Shown here piece by piece: positions 40,887 through 49,644 of a stretch of 57,310 nucleotides of DNA (positions are counted from its first letter, which is position 1; each line of letters opens with the position of its first letter). A program made the translations under genes and the position numbers. The notes beneath the pieces were generated by a model, which searched no databases, was not told the DNA's origin, and saw nothing but the letters and a program-made list of their open reading frames with translations. This DNA comes from Lichenicola sp964247735 (GTDB lineage Bacteria > Pseudomonadota > Alphaproteobacteria > Acetobacterales > Acetobacteraceae). The DNA lies in the NCBI GenBank assembly GCA_964247735.1, contig CAXTVS010000019.1:1-57310 (forward strand), read 5' to 3'.

Positions 40887-43058
40887 GTGGACGAGCCGGA
40901 GCTGCGACGGGAACTGCTGGCGGCGTTCGAGGCCGAGTACCGCGAGCACCTCCACGCCATGCGGGCGGCGCTCGATGCCGGCCCGGTGTCCGGCGCAGCC
41001 CTGCGCGACGTGTTCCGGCGTGCCCACTCGCTGAAGGGTGCCGCGCGCGCGGTGGAGCTGCCGGAGGTGGAGTCGATCGCGCACGGGCTGGAAACCCTGC
41101 TCTACCGCGCGGTCGAGCGGGACGCGGCGCTGCCGGCCGATGCGGCCGCCACCGTGGCGCGCGGCCTCGACTCGATCGAGGCCCGCATGCGGGCGCCCGA
41201 CGCCGCGCCGCCGGCCGCTGCCGGCCCCGACGGAGCCGCCGGCAGCGCGGCGGCTCCGGACCTCCTGCCGCCGGCCGACCAGGCGCTGCTTCGGGTGCAG
41301 GCGGCGGAGATCGACCATCTCGGCGAGGCGGTGCATGCGTGGTCGGACGCGATGCAGCAGCAGGACCGCGTGCGCACGGTGCTGGCCCGGACCGAGGCCG
41401 AGCTGCGCGCCCTGGTCCGCCTGTCCGAGACCGGAACACCGGGCGAGCTCGACCTGCGGCTGCGCGAGCTGTCGCGGCAGGTGAGCGCGGAGCGGCGGTC
41501 CGGCGCCGCGCGGGACTGGCAGCTCGACCAGGCGGCGCAGGCGGTGCGCAGCGGGATGGAACGCGTGACCCTGGTCGGGGCCGACAGCGTGTTCGAGCCG
41601 CTGGCCGGGATGGCGCGCGAGCTCGCCCGCGAGCAGGGCGACGAGGTGGCGGTGCGTCTGTCCGGCCTGGCGCTGCGTGCCGAGCGGCGGGTGCTGCAGG
41701 CGCTGCGCGATCCGGCGATCCAGATGCTCCGCAACGCGGTGAGCCATGGCCTGCGCCGGGTGGCGGCTGCGCAGGACCGTGACGGGGCGGCGAGGGCCGA
41801 GATCGGGCTGTCGCTCCGCTCCCGACGCGGCCGCCTGGAGCTTGCCGTGACCGACAACGGCGCCGGCCCGGACCTCCCGGCGATCGCCGCCACCGCACGC
41901 GCCCGCGGCCTGCTGGCGGCCGACGCGCCGGCTCCCGACGAGGCGCAGCTGCTGGCGCTGGTGTTCGAGCCGGGCTTCTCCACCGCGGCCGCGGTCGACC
42001 GGCTGTCCGGCCGCGGCATGGGGCTGTCGATCGTGGCCGAGGCGGCGCACCGGCTGCACGGGACCGCCCGGATGCGCTGCCGGCGCGACCGGGCCGGACG
42101 GATCCGCGGCACCGAGCTGCTGGTGTCGGTGCCGCTTGCGGCGCGCCGGCAGGTCCTGCTGCTGGTGGAGGCCGGCGGCCACGTGTTCGGGCTTCCGGCC
42201 AACGCGGTCGCGCGGCTGCTGCGCGTGCCGCCGGCAGCGGTGCAGCGGCTGGAGAACAGGCCGGTCGCCCGGCTGCCGGAGGGTGCGCTGCCAGAGGGTG
42301 CGCTGCCGGAGGGTGCGCTGCCGGAGGATGCGCTGCCGGAGCGGCTGCTCGAGCTGGGTGCGCTGGCGCGCCTGCTGGACGGCAGCGACGCGCTGCGCGA
42401 CCCGGACCGTGTCCTGCCGGTCGCCGTGCTGTCCGGGAGCGGCGGCCGGTTCGGGCTGGTGGTCGAGCGGCTGCGCGAGGTGCGCAGCCTCCTGGTGCGC
42501 GCGCCGGAGCTGGTCGGGCTCGACCGGGAGCTGGTGGCGGGCATGGCGCTGGTCGAGCAGGGCCGTCCGGTGCCGGTGCTGGAGCCCGACGCGCTGGTGG
42601 CGCGGCTGCGCGCGGCGCTGCCCGCGGTGCCGGCCGACGCGCCGGCGCCGGCCGGGGAGGCGTCGCGACCGGAAGCGGCGAGGCCGCAGGCAACGATCCT
42701 GGTCGTCGACGATTCCATCACCACCCGGACGCTGGAGAAGACCATCCTGCAGGCGCAGGGCTACCGGGTGCTGATCGCGGTGGACGGGATGGAGGCGCTG
42801 GGCATGCTGCGCACGGCGCAATGGGAGGTCGATGTCGTGGTCGCCGACGTGGAGATGCCGCGGCTGGACGGGTTCGGCCTGCTGGCGGCGATGAACGCCG
42901 ACCCGCGGCTGCGCGGGATCCCGACCGTGCTGATGACGTCGCGCAGCGCCGAGTCGGATGTGAAGCGCGGCCTGGAGCTGGGCGCCAGGGCGTACATCGC
43001 CAAGCAGGAGTTCGACCAGGGCAGGCTCCTGGCCACCATCGGGCAGTTGCTGCCGTGA
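40887..43058 (+). CDS. CheA-type hybrid kinase with receiver (WspE-like)
   Basis: 723 residues from a GTG. HPt domain with phospho-acceptor His47 (FRRAHSLKGAARAVEL). No P2 domain, as in WspE. A dimerisation region is followed by the ATPase: MLRNAVSHGLRR (N box), DNGAGPD (G1) and GRGMGLSIV (G2). Then a CheW-like P5 domain (LLLVEAGGHVFGLPANAVARLL) and a C-terminal receiver: ATILVVDDSITTRTLEK, VVVADVEMPRLDG, with Lys in YIAKQEF. The P5 domain contains a 15-base tandem repeat encoding LPEGA units. By analogy it phosphorylates its own receiver, CheB and perhaps the downstream kinases' receivers. Confidence 0.93.
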   Translation: MDEPELRRELLAAFEAEYREHLHAMRAALDAGPVSGAALRDVFRRAHSLKGAARAVELPEVESIAHGLETLLYRAVERDAALPADAAATVARGLDSIEARMRAPDAAPPAAAGPDGAAGSAAAPDLLPPADQALLRVQAAEIDHLGEAVHAWSDAMQQQDRVRTVLARTEAELRALVRLSETGTPGELDLRLRELSRQVSAERRSGAARDWQLDQAAQAVRSGMERVTLVGADSVFEPLAGMARELAREQGDEVAVRLSGLALRAERRVLQALRDPAIQMLRNAVSHGLRRVAAAQDRDGAARAEIGLSLRSRRGRLELAVTDNGAGPDLPAIAATARARGLLAADAPAPDEAQLLALVFEPGFSTAAAVDRLSGRGMGLSIVAEAAHRLHGTARMRCRRDRAGRIRGTELLVSVPLAARRQVLLLVEAGGHVFGLPANAVARLLRVPPAAVQRLENRPVARLPEGALPEGALPEGALPEDALPERLLELGALARLLDGSDALRDPDRVLPVAVLSGSGGRFGLVVERLREVRSLLVRAPELVGLDRELVAGMALVEQGRPVPVLEPDALVARLRAALPAVPADAPAPAGEASRPEAARPQATILVVDDSITTRTLEKTILQAQGYRVLIAVDGMEALGMLRTAQWEVDVVVADVEMPRLDGFGLLAAMNADPRLRGIPTVLMTSRSAESDVKRGLELGARAYIAKQEFDQGRLLATIGQLLP
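42273..42341 (+). repeat. 15-base tandem repeat inside cheA
   Basis: Four full units and a partial fifth of CTGCCGGAGGGTGCG, with single-base differences in units 2 and 4. The translation is LPEGA repeated, ending LPEDA-LPER. It lies in the CheW-like domain between KxxPVARLPEG and the LLELGALARLL segment. Because the unit is a multiple of three, copy-number change would keep the frame. Confidence 0.92.
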
Positions 43059-44164
43059 GCGGCCGGGTCCCGGCGCGGGTGCTCGTGGTGGAGGATTCCG
43101 CGGTGATCCGCCGCCTGCTCGCCCTGGTGGTCGAGGGCGACCCGCGTCTGGTGCTGGTCGGCGCGGTCGGGTCGGCGGAGGAGGCGCTCGACGCGATCCC
43201 GCGGCTGCGCCCAGACGTGATCTCGATGGACATCCGGCTTCCCGGCATGGACGGGCTGGAAGCGACGCGCCGGATCATGGCGTCGCATCCGACCCCGATC
43301 GTGGTGATCGCCGACGCGGTCGAGGACGCGTCGCTGGCGATCTCGATGAACGCGCTCCGGTCCGGCGCCCTGTCGGTGGTGGAGAAGCCGGGCGGCCTGC
43401 TGTCCGGCGGCTACGAGGCGGCCGCGCGCGCGATCGCCACCCAGCTCGCGATCATGAGCGAGGTGCCGGTGATCCGCAGGCGGACCGCAGCACCGGGCGC
43501 CGCCGCCTGGGCGGCGTCGACCGGCGACGGGTCCGCCGGGAACGGCACGCGCGCCACCGTGATGGCGGTGGCCGCCTCCACCGGCGGGCCGCCGGCGCTG
43601 GCGCGGCTGCTCGGCGCCCTGCCGGCCGGCTTCCCGCTGCCGGTGCTGCTGGTGCAGCACATCGGCGCCCCGTTCATCGAGGGCTTCGCCAGCTGGCTCG
43701 ACGGCCTGGTGCCGATGCGCGTGGCGCTGGCACGGGACGACGAGCCGCTGCTGCCAGGACGGGTGCTGGTGGCGCCGGCCGACCGGCACCTGGGCCTCGC
43801 CGCCGGCACCGGCGGCACCCGGGCGCGGCTGCAGGCCGGTCCGCCGGTGTCGGGCCAGCGTCCCTCGGCCACCGTGCTGTTTCAGCAGATGGCGGCGCTC
43901 GGCGCGGCCGGGCTCGGCGTGCTGCTGACCGGGATGGGCGAGGACGGTGCCGCCGGGCTCGCGGCCATGCGTCGCAGCGGCGGCTACACCATCACCGAGC
44001 ACGAGAGCAGCGCGGTGGTGTACGGCATGCCGGCGGCGGCGGTGCGCCTGGGCGGCTCCTGCGCCAGCATCCCGCTCGACGGGATCGCGCCGCGCATCCT
44101 GCAGATGCTGCAACCGCGGCCCGGCGACCCGACGGCGCCCGATGCCCGGGAGCGCGTGCGATGA
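43055..44164 (+). CDS. Protein-glutamate methylesterase CheB (WspF-like)
   Basis: 369 residues from a GTG coupled to cheA. Receiver domain: ARVLVVEDSAVIRRLLALVV, with phospho-acceptor Asp in DVISMDIRLPGMDG. A linker (about 130-165) leads to the methylesterase domain with the triad Ser in VAASTGGPPALARLL, His in LLVQHIGAPF and Asp in TGMGEDGAAGL. TITEHESSAVVYGMPAAA is also diagnostic. It demethylates the receptor and lowers signalling when phosphorylated. Its stop overlaps the next gene as ATGA. Confidence 0.94.
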   Translation: MSGRVPARVLVVEDSAVIRRLLALVVEGDPRLVLVGAVGSAEEALDAIPRLRPDVISMDIRLPGMDGLEATRRIMASHPTPIVVIADAVEDASLAISMNALRSGALSVVEKPGGLLSGGYEAAARAIATQLAIMSEVPVIRRRTAAPGAAAWAASTGDGSAGNGTRATVMAVAASTGGPPALARLLGALPAGFPLPVLLVQHIGAPFIEGFASWLDGLVPMRVALARDDEPLLPGRVLVAPADRHLGLAAGTGGTRARLQAGPPVSGQRPSATVLFQQMAALGAAGLGVLLTGMGEDGAAGLAAMRRSGGYTITEHESSAVVYGMPAAAVRLGGSCASIPLDGIAPRILQMLQPRPGDPTAPDARERVR

Positions 44165-45954
44165 CCACGTCGCCGCCCGAGCGCTCGCACCTGCTGCTGG
44201 TCGAGGATTCGGAAACCCAGGCGCTGCAGATCCGCCGCGTGCTGGAGCGGGCCGGCTTCACCGTGTCCCGCGCCGCCAGCGCGGAAGCCGCACTCGACCG
44301 GCTGAACCGCGACCTGCCGGACCTGGTGGTGTCCGACTACCACCTGCCGGGCATGAACGGCGGCGAGCTGGCGCGCGCGCTGCGGCTGAACGTGCGCACC
44401 CAGGCGATCCCGGTGCTGATGCTGACCGAGGCGTCGGAGCCCGGGCTGGAGCGGGAAGGGCTGGATGCCGGCGCCGACGCCTACGTGCCGAAATCCGCCG
44501 ACACCGGGCTGATCGTGCTGCGGATCCGGGCGCTGCTGCGCCAGCGCGGCATGCCGCCCGGCACCTCCGGCTCGTCGCCCGACGCGCCGGCGACCGGCTT
44601 CGGCGCCGGCGTGGGCCTGTTCCGGCTGGCCAGGATCCTGCTGGTGCGCGATCCGGACGCGGACGCGGCGCTGGCGACGCTGCTGGCACGTGACGGCCAC
44701 CAGGTGCATCCCGCGGCCGGACCGGCCGAGGCCTCGCCGCTGCTGGACGCATCGCCGGACGGGTTCGACTGCGTCGTGGTCGACCTGCGGGCGAAGGGCT
44801 TCGACGGCATCGGTTTCTGCGCCGGGCTCGACCGGACGCGCCAGCAGGCGCTGCAGCGGGACCCGGGCCAGGCGCGGCCTGCCGCGGCGGGAGGCGGACG
44901 TGCCGGGGCCTTCCGCATCCTGGGGCTCGGCGACGGCGACCCGTCCCGCGCCTACGAGGCCGGGGTGGACGACGTGGTGTCGGCGCTGGCGGGGATGGAA
45001 GCGGTGGCGCTGCGCATCCGTGCGGTGGTGCGGCGCAAGCTGCTGCAGGACGAGACCGCACGGATCGAGGGCGACCTGCGCCAGCGCCAGGCGGAGGTCG
45101 ACCGCGCCCGCGAGGAGGCGGCCGCCAGCGCCGCCAAGGCCGCCCTGGCCGAGGCACTGGAGGAGGCCAACGACCGGCTGCGCGAGGCGCAGGGCAAGCT
45201 GGTGCAGGCGGCCAAGATGGCGTCGCTGGGCGAGCTGGTCGCCGGCATCGCACACGAGATCAACAACCCGCTCGCCTTCATCCTGGCGCACCAGGGCACG
45301 GTGGAACGGCTGCTGGCCCAGCTCGCCGAGCTTCCCGGGCTGGCGTCGGAGCCCGCGGCGGCGAAGCTCGCCCGCAGCCGCGAGCGGATCGCCGCCATGA
45401 GCCTCGGGCTCAGGCGGATCCAGAACCTGGTGCTGAACCTGCGCAAGTTCTCCCGGCTGGACGAGAGCGAGCAGCAGAGCGTGGACGTGCCGGACGCGAT
45501 CGACACCGTGCTCGCCCTGTTGACGCACAAGCTCGGAACCGGGATCACGGTGACGCGGCGCTACGACGCGCCGCGCGAGCTCATGTGCCAGCCGGCGCTG
45601 CTGAACCAGGTCATCATGAACATCGTCGGCAACGCCGCCGACGCGCTGAATGCCCGGGAGTCCGGCGACGCGGCACCGAAGGAGGGGCGGATCGACATCA
45701 CCACCACGGCGACGGACGGCGTCTATGCCATCGCCATCGGCGACAACGGTCCGGGCGTGCCGGCCGGCCTGCGCGAGCGCATCTTCGAGCCGTTCTTCAC
45801 CACCAAGCCGGTCGGCTCGGGCACCGGGCTGGGCCTCGCCATCGCCTACAGCGTGGTGCAGGCGCATGGCGGCGGCATCGCCATCGACGACATCCCCGAC
45901 GGCGGCGCCCGCTTCACCGTGTCGGTGCCGATGGCGCAGGGGACGGCGCCGTGA
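44161..45954 (+). CDS. Double-receiver histidine kinase, chemosensory output
   Basis: 597 residues. The first receiver is complete: LLLVEDSETQALQIRRVL, Asp in VVSDYHLPGMNG, Lys in YVPKSADTG. A second receiver-like domain (about 155-300) keeps an Asp (CVVVDLRAKG) but has lost the acidic pair (ILLVRDPDAD) and the lysine (DVVSALAG), so it is probably inactive. A coiled coil (about 305-350) joins to HisKA (MASLGELVAGIAHEINNPLA, His in AHEI) and the ATPase (NIVGNAADAL, DNGPGVP, GTGLGLAIAYS). No membrane segment. Receivers at the N-terminus suggest the kinase is controlled by CheA phosphotransfer, like CheS3 of the Rhodospirillum centenum Che3 system. Confidence 0.9.
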   Translation: MTTSPPERSHLLLVEDSETQALQIRRVLERAGFTVSRAASAEAALDRLNRDLPDLVVSDYHLPGMNGGELARALRLNVRTQAIPVLMLTEASEPGLEREGLDAGADAYVPKSADTGLIVLRIRALLRQRGMPPGTSGSSPDAPATGFGAGVGLFRLARILLVRDPDADAALATLLARDGHQVHPAAGPAEASPLLDASPDGFDCVVVDLRAKGFDGIGFCAGLDRTRQQALQRDPGQARPAAAGGGRAGAFRILGLGDGDPSRAYEAGVDDVVSALAGMEAVALRIRAVVRRKLLQDETARIEGDLRQRQAEVDRAREEAAASAAKAALAEALEEANDRLREAQGKLVQAAKMASLGELVAGIAHEINNPLAFILAHQGTVERLLAQLAELPGLASEPAAAKLARSRERIAAMSLGLRRIQNLVLNLRKFSRLDESEQQSVDVPDAIDTVLALLTHKLGTGITVTRRYDAPRELMCQPALLNQVIMNIVGNAADALNARESGDAAPKEGRIDITTTATDGVYAIAIGDNGPGVPAGLRERIFEPFFTTKPVGSGTGLGLAIAYSVVQAHGGGIAIDDIPDGGARFTVSVPMAQGTAP

Positions 45955-47507
45955 GCACCGGTGACCCCACGGGTTCCGGGCCGTTCCGTCCGCCGGGCCG
46001 GACCACCGTGCTGCTGGTCGACGACGAGCCGGACATCCTGGTGGCGCTGGAGGACCTGCTGGAGGACGAGTACCGGGTGCTGTCGGCCAGCTCGCCGGTG
46101 CGGGCGCTGGAGCTGCTGGCGGAGCATGCCGAGGTCGCGGTGATCGTGTCGGACCAGCGCATGCCGGGCATGACCGGCGACGCGTTCCTCGCCCGCGCCC
46201 GTGCGGTGACGCAGGCGGAGGCGCTGCTGCTCACCGGCTATGCCGACCTCAGCGCCGTGGTCGCCGCGCTGAACGACGGGCGCATCTCCGGCTACGCCCA
46301 CAAGCCGTGGGAGCCGGTGGCGCTGCTGTCGATGATCCGGCAGGCGGCCGAGCGGGCGCGGCTGTCGGCAGCACTCCGCGACGAGCGCATGCTGCTGTCC
46401 GGCCTGATGGACAGCATCGACGACGGCCTGTCGTTCAAGGACACCGAGCACCGGTTCATCCGCCTGAACCGCGTTGCCGCCGCCCGCCTGGGCCATCCGG
46501 TCGAGACATGCCTCGGCCGGACCGAGCGGGCGCTGTCGGAGGGACGTGCCGGCGAGGCCGAGGCCCAGGCGGTCGAGGCCGAGGACCGGCGCGTGCTGGC
46601 ACCCGACGGCCGCGCCAGCCGGGTGCTGAGCCGGATCGAGCGCGACGGCCGCACCTGCTGGATGGAGCGCCTGCGCGGGCCGCTGCGCGATCCGGCGGGG
46701 GTGGTCCAGGCGCTCGCGACCTTCGAGCGCGACGTCACCGTGGCCAAGCTGATGGAGGACCGGCTGCGCCAGGCGGACCGGATGCAGGCGCTCGGCACCA
46801 TGGCCGGGGGGGTGGCGCACGACTTCAACAACCTGCTGACCGCGATCCTGGGCAGCCTGGAGCTGGCGCAGCGGGCCGCCGGCGCGGACGCGCGCCTGGT
46901 GCGGCTGATCGACACCGCGATGGCCGGCGCCGAGCGCGGCGCCGCCCTGACCCAGCGGCTGCTGAGCTTCAGCCGGCAGCGCGACACGGCGAGGGAGGCG
47001 GTGGACGTGAACGCGCTGGTGCGGGCGATGGACGACCTGCTGGCGCGCGGCATCGACCGGCCGGAGGTGCGGATCGTCCAGGAGCTGGAGCCGGACCTGC
47101 CGGCCGCCCTGGTCGACCCGGCGCAGCTGGAGCTGGCGCTGCTCAACCTGTGCATCAACGCCCGCGACGCGATGGACGACAGCGGCACCATCACCCTCGG
47201 CACGCGGCTGCTGCGCGACGGCGAGGAGGACGGCCACGTGCTCAGGGCGGGCACGCTGCCGGCCGGCGGCTCGATCGCGATCAGCGTCGCCGACACCGGC
47301 AGCGGCATGGACGAGGAGGTGGTCACGCGGATCTTCGAGCCGTTCTTCACCACCAAGGAGATCGGACGCGGCACCGGGCTCGGCCTGTCGATGGTCTACG
47401 GCTTCGTGCAGCAGACCGGCGGCGCGGTGCGCGTCCGCACCGCGCCGGGGACCGGCACCAGCTTCCAGCTCTGCCTGCCGGCGACGGCGGCGCAGGACGC
47501 CGGCTGA
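45951..47507 (+). CDS. Receiver-PAS-histidine kinase, chemosensory output
   Basis: 518 residues from a GTG coupled to the preceding kinase. The receiver is of the HupR/RpfG-like type: TVLLVDDEPDILVALEDLL, VIVSDQRMPGMTG and GYAHKPWEP. A PAS domain follows (about 150-275, LLSGLMDSIDDGLSFKDTEH; WMERLRGPLRDPAGV). HisKA has its phospho-acceptor in TMAGGVAHDFNNLL, and the ATPase has NLCINARDAMDD, DTGSGMD and GTGLGLSMVYGF. It is cytoplasmic and the last gene of the operon. No DNA-binding or GGDEF domain occurs anywhere in the operon, so the final target must be encoded elsewhere. Confidence 0.9.
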   Translation: MSTGDPTGSGPFRPPGRTTVLLVDDEPDILVALEDLLEDEYRVLSASSPVRALELLAEHAEVAVIVSDQRMPGMTGDAFLARARAVTQAEALLLTGYADLSAVVAALNDGRISGYAHKPWEPVALLSMIRQAAERARLSAALRDERMLLSGLMDSIDDGLSFKDTEHRFIRLNRVAAARLGHPVETCLGRTERALSEGRAGEAEAQAVEAEDRRVLAPDGRASRVLSRIERDGRTCWMERLRGPLRDPAGVVQALATFERDVTVAKLMEDRLRQADRMQALGTMAGGVAHDFNNLLTAILGSLELAQRAAGADARLVRLIDTAMAGAERGAALTQRLLSFSRQRDTAREAVDVNALVRAMDDLLARGIDRPEVRIVQELEPDLPAALVDPAQLELALLNLCINARDAMDDSGTITLGTRLLRDGEEDGHVLRAGTLPAGGSIAISVADTGSGMDEEVVTRIFEPFFTTKEIGRGTGLGLSMVYGFVQQTGGAVRVRTAPGTGTSFQLCLPATAAQDAG

Positions 47508-47526
47508 ACGGCGGGCGGGACCCGGC

Positions 47527-49023
47527 TCAGGCCCTCGCGAACAGCCTTCTCCAGCGCGGCGTACGACGCTGCCGGGCGGCGGACATGTCGTTCTCGATCA
47601 GCGGCGCCGGCGGCGGCTGGGTCAGCATCACCTGGTCGAACCAGTTGAGCGATCCGGCCTTGAGCACGCTGGACTGGTCCGGCATCGGCACCGGGATGAA
47701 GCGTTCCTGCTCGCCGAGCACGGCGGAGGAGCCGAGCCGCCCGTTGTTGCGGGCGCTCAGGTAGCCGCTGCCGTCGCGTATGACGATGCAGTTCGCGCCG
47801 TCCTCGACCAGAAGCGGCGCCGACACCGGAACGGAGTCGTTGGACGCCGCGTCGCCGGTGTTGAGCGAGATCGGGATCTCGCGGTCGTTCGACAGGATGT
47901 AGAAGCTCGACTCGCCGTTCGACCAGCGGGCGAACACCGGGAACAGGTCGCTGCGCCCGAACACCTGCGGCTCCAGCCGGATCGAACGGCCGGCCATCTC
48001 GTAGCCGAGAAAGGTGCCGTGGACGGACATCAGCAGGCAGCGCTTCTGCCCCAGCACGGTGTCGAGCAGCGGGCCGTCGCCGACGTCCACCGCCGGCGCG
48101 CGCAGCTGCATCACCTCCTTGGCGACCAGGGCGAAGTGCCGTGTCGCCGCGGCGCGGTCGCCCCTGGCGAACAGGGTGTAGACCAGGAGCATGTTGAAGG
48201 GGTCGTTCAGGATGGTCCTGAAGTCGGGATGCCCGGTGATGCGGGGAGACTGCAGCGCCTTGAGGCACAGCAGCGGCTTGCGTTGCGACGCCTTGCGCAG
48301 CGAGCGGACCATGAACACGGCGTTGCCGCGGCGGATCCGGCTGATCTCCCGCACCACGGCCTGGCGGTCGTCGGACCGCGTCGCGCGCACCAGGTCGGAG
48401 AACATGGTGGCGCGCCAGGACGGGTTGTAGACCGCGTGGTTGGCGTGCGGCACGGTGACGAACTGGGCGTCCGGCAGGTACTTGCGGAGCAGGTCGGCGT
48501 CGTACACGTCGACGAACTCGGACGGGTCGTAGAACACCACCACCCGGCCGTGGGTGTCGGCGGCCGTGATCCGCATGCCCTTGAACTGGGGCCGGTCGAC
48601 CACGTTGTGGTGCGCCATCGAGTGCTGCAGTATCTTGCGGTGGCGGTCGCTCGGGAACTCCAGCTCGTCGGGATCCATGGAGAAGAACGGCGAGCACGCC
48701 AGCACGTAGTCCGCCTTCAGCGCCCGCGAATGCTTGATCGCCGCGTAGCCGCCCATCGACTGGCCGAACACCACGACCTTCCGGCCGCGCCGTTCGCGCT
48801 CGACGATCCGGAACACCTCGTCCATTTCCGGTGACAGGTAGAACCCCTTGAGCGTGGTCATGACCCCGATGCAGGAGATGTTCGCTTCCTCGACGATCGG
48901 CTTGAGGAAGTAGTGCATGTGGGCGACGTGTTCGTTGTGCAGTTCGCAGAAGGTGACCAGGAGATAATCCGACGTGCCGTGGTTCTGATGGACGACGATC
49001 TCTTCACCGCTGTGGACGATCAC
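47527..49023 (-). CDS. Two-domain protein: alpha/beta hydrolase plus C-terminal beta domain, unknown function
   Basis: 498 residues from a GTG at 49023 with GGAGA five bases off; an ATG at 49182 would add a poorly family-like leader. The N-terminal ~220 residues look like an alpha/beta hydrolase: VVVFGQSMGGYAAIKHS (nucleophile Ser), YDPSEFVDVYDADLL (acid) and VPHANHAVYNPSW (His). A helical middle (RRGNAVFMVRSLRKASQRKP; NMLLVYTLFARGDRAAATRHF) leads to a beta-rich C-terminus. Its NCIVIRDGSGYLSARNNGRL resembles a beta-trefoil/fascin-like repeat. No signal peptide. It is convergent with the chemosensory operon. Polysaccharide- or capsule-associated hydrolases are one possibility; I cannot name the family. 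Confidence 0.7.
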   Translation of the reverse strand: MIVHSGEEIVVHQNHGTSDYLLVTFCELHNEHVAHMHYFLKPIVEEANISCIGVMTTLKGFYLSPEMDEVFRIVERERRGRKVVVFGQSMGGYAAIKHSRALKADYVLACSPFFSMDPDELEFPSDRHRKILQHSMAHHNVVDRPQFKGMRITAADTHGRVVVFYDPSEFVDVYDADLLRKYLPDAQFVTVPHANHAVYNPSWRATMFSDLVRATRSDDRQAVVREISRIRRGNAVFMVRSLRKASQRKPLLCLKALQSPRITGHPDFRTILNDPFNMLLVYTLFARGDRAAATRHFALVAKEVMQLRAPAVDVGDGPLLDTVLGQKRCLLMSVHGTFLGYEMAGRSIRLEPQVFGRSDLFPVFARWSNGESSFYILSNDREIPISLNTGDAASNDSVPVSAPLLVEDGANCIVIRDGSGYLSARNNGRLGSSAVLGEQERFIPVPMPDQSSVLKAGSLNWFDQVMLTQPPPAPLIENDMSAARQRRTPRWRRLFARA

Positions 49024-49139
49024 GGTCTTCTCCAGAATTTTGCTGCAGTGCACTTGCAGAACGGGCACAGTCGCGGCAGAACGACGTTCCGGCGTAGTCC
49101 GCCCAAGGCAGGAGACGCAATGCCTTTGTGCGACGACGG

Positions 49140-49190
49140 CCGCGGTCCGGATCATAATTTCGATTTTATAATGCAATTGCAAGTGGTATC
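49140..49190. promoter_or_regulatory. AT-rich divergent promoter island
   Basis: The only strongly AT-rich stretch nearby, within a 235-base gap. On the + strand a perfect TATAAT is at 49167-49172, about 87 bases before the response-regulator ATG, without a clear -35. On the - strand TTGCAA at 49184-49189 is followed after 17 bases by AATTAT, oriented toward the hydrolase gene. Both readings are motif matches only. Confidence 0.45.
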
Positions 49191-49258
49191 GCTGCGGAAT
49201 GCAACCGCGCGCGGTCCGCGCTTCTTGATGGTGTCAGCGGCGTCGCGGAGGCCCGACC

Positions 49259-49630
49259 ATGTGTGACCTGCTGGTTCTCGACGACGACCCGCTGGTCCGC
49301 GACGTCCTGGTCGACGCCCTGCGCGAGGAAGGCCTGGACGCGGTCGGCGCGGCGGTCGAGGCCGAGGCGCTGACGGTGCTGCGTGACGGGCAGCCGCCGA
49401 AGGTGTTCGTGACCGATCTCGATCTGGGCACCCGGCGCAACGGCTTCGTCGTCGCCGGGATCGCGCGCATGCTGTTTCCGTCCGTGCCCATCATCTACAT
49501 CACCGGACGCCCGGACTCGCTGCAGGACCGGGTGCTGAACCAGTACGAGTCGGTGATGTACAAGCCGTTCCGGCCGAGCGAGCTGGTCGCCGCCGTGCGG
49601 GCGCTGATGGCCCGTCCCGCGCTGCCCTGA
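49259..49630 (+). CDS. Single-domain response regulator (CheY-like)
   Basis: 123 residues, a receiver domain only. LLVLDDDPLVRDVLVDAL carries the acidic pair, VFVTDLDLGTRRNG the phospho-acceptor Asp, IIYITGRPDS the Thr, and YKPFRPSELV the Lys-Pro. There is no output domain, so it passes a signal by binding or phosphorelay. Its position 1.6 kb after the chemosensory operon, past one opposing gene, makes it a possible partner of those kinases, but this is inference. The xTDLDLG form is common in receivers paired with hybrid kinases in alphaproteobacteria. Confidence 0.88.
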   Translation: MCDLLVLDDDPLVRDVLVDALREEGLDAVGAAVEAEALTVLRDGQPPKVFVTDLDLGTRRNGFVVAGIARMLFPSVPIIYITGRPDSLQDRVLNQYESVMYKPFRPSELVAAVRALMARPALP

Positions 49631-49644
49631 CGCCTCCGGGGCCG

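Noticed and set aside
38901..42821. A 1306-codon open frame on the minus strand
   Set aside because: It is antisense to the receptor and cheA genes, whose sense products have complete family motifs. Its own translation is low-complexity Arg/His/Gln/Leu-rich, a known by-product of third-position GC bias.
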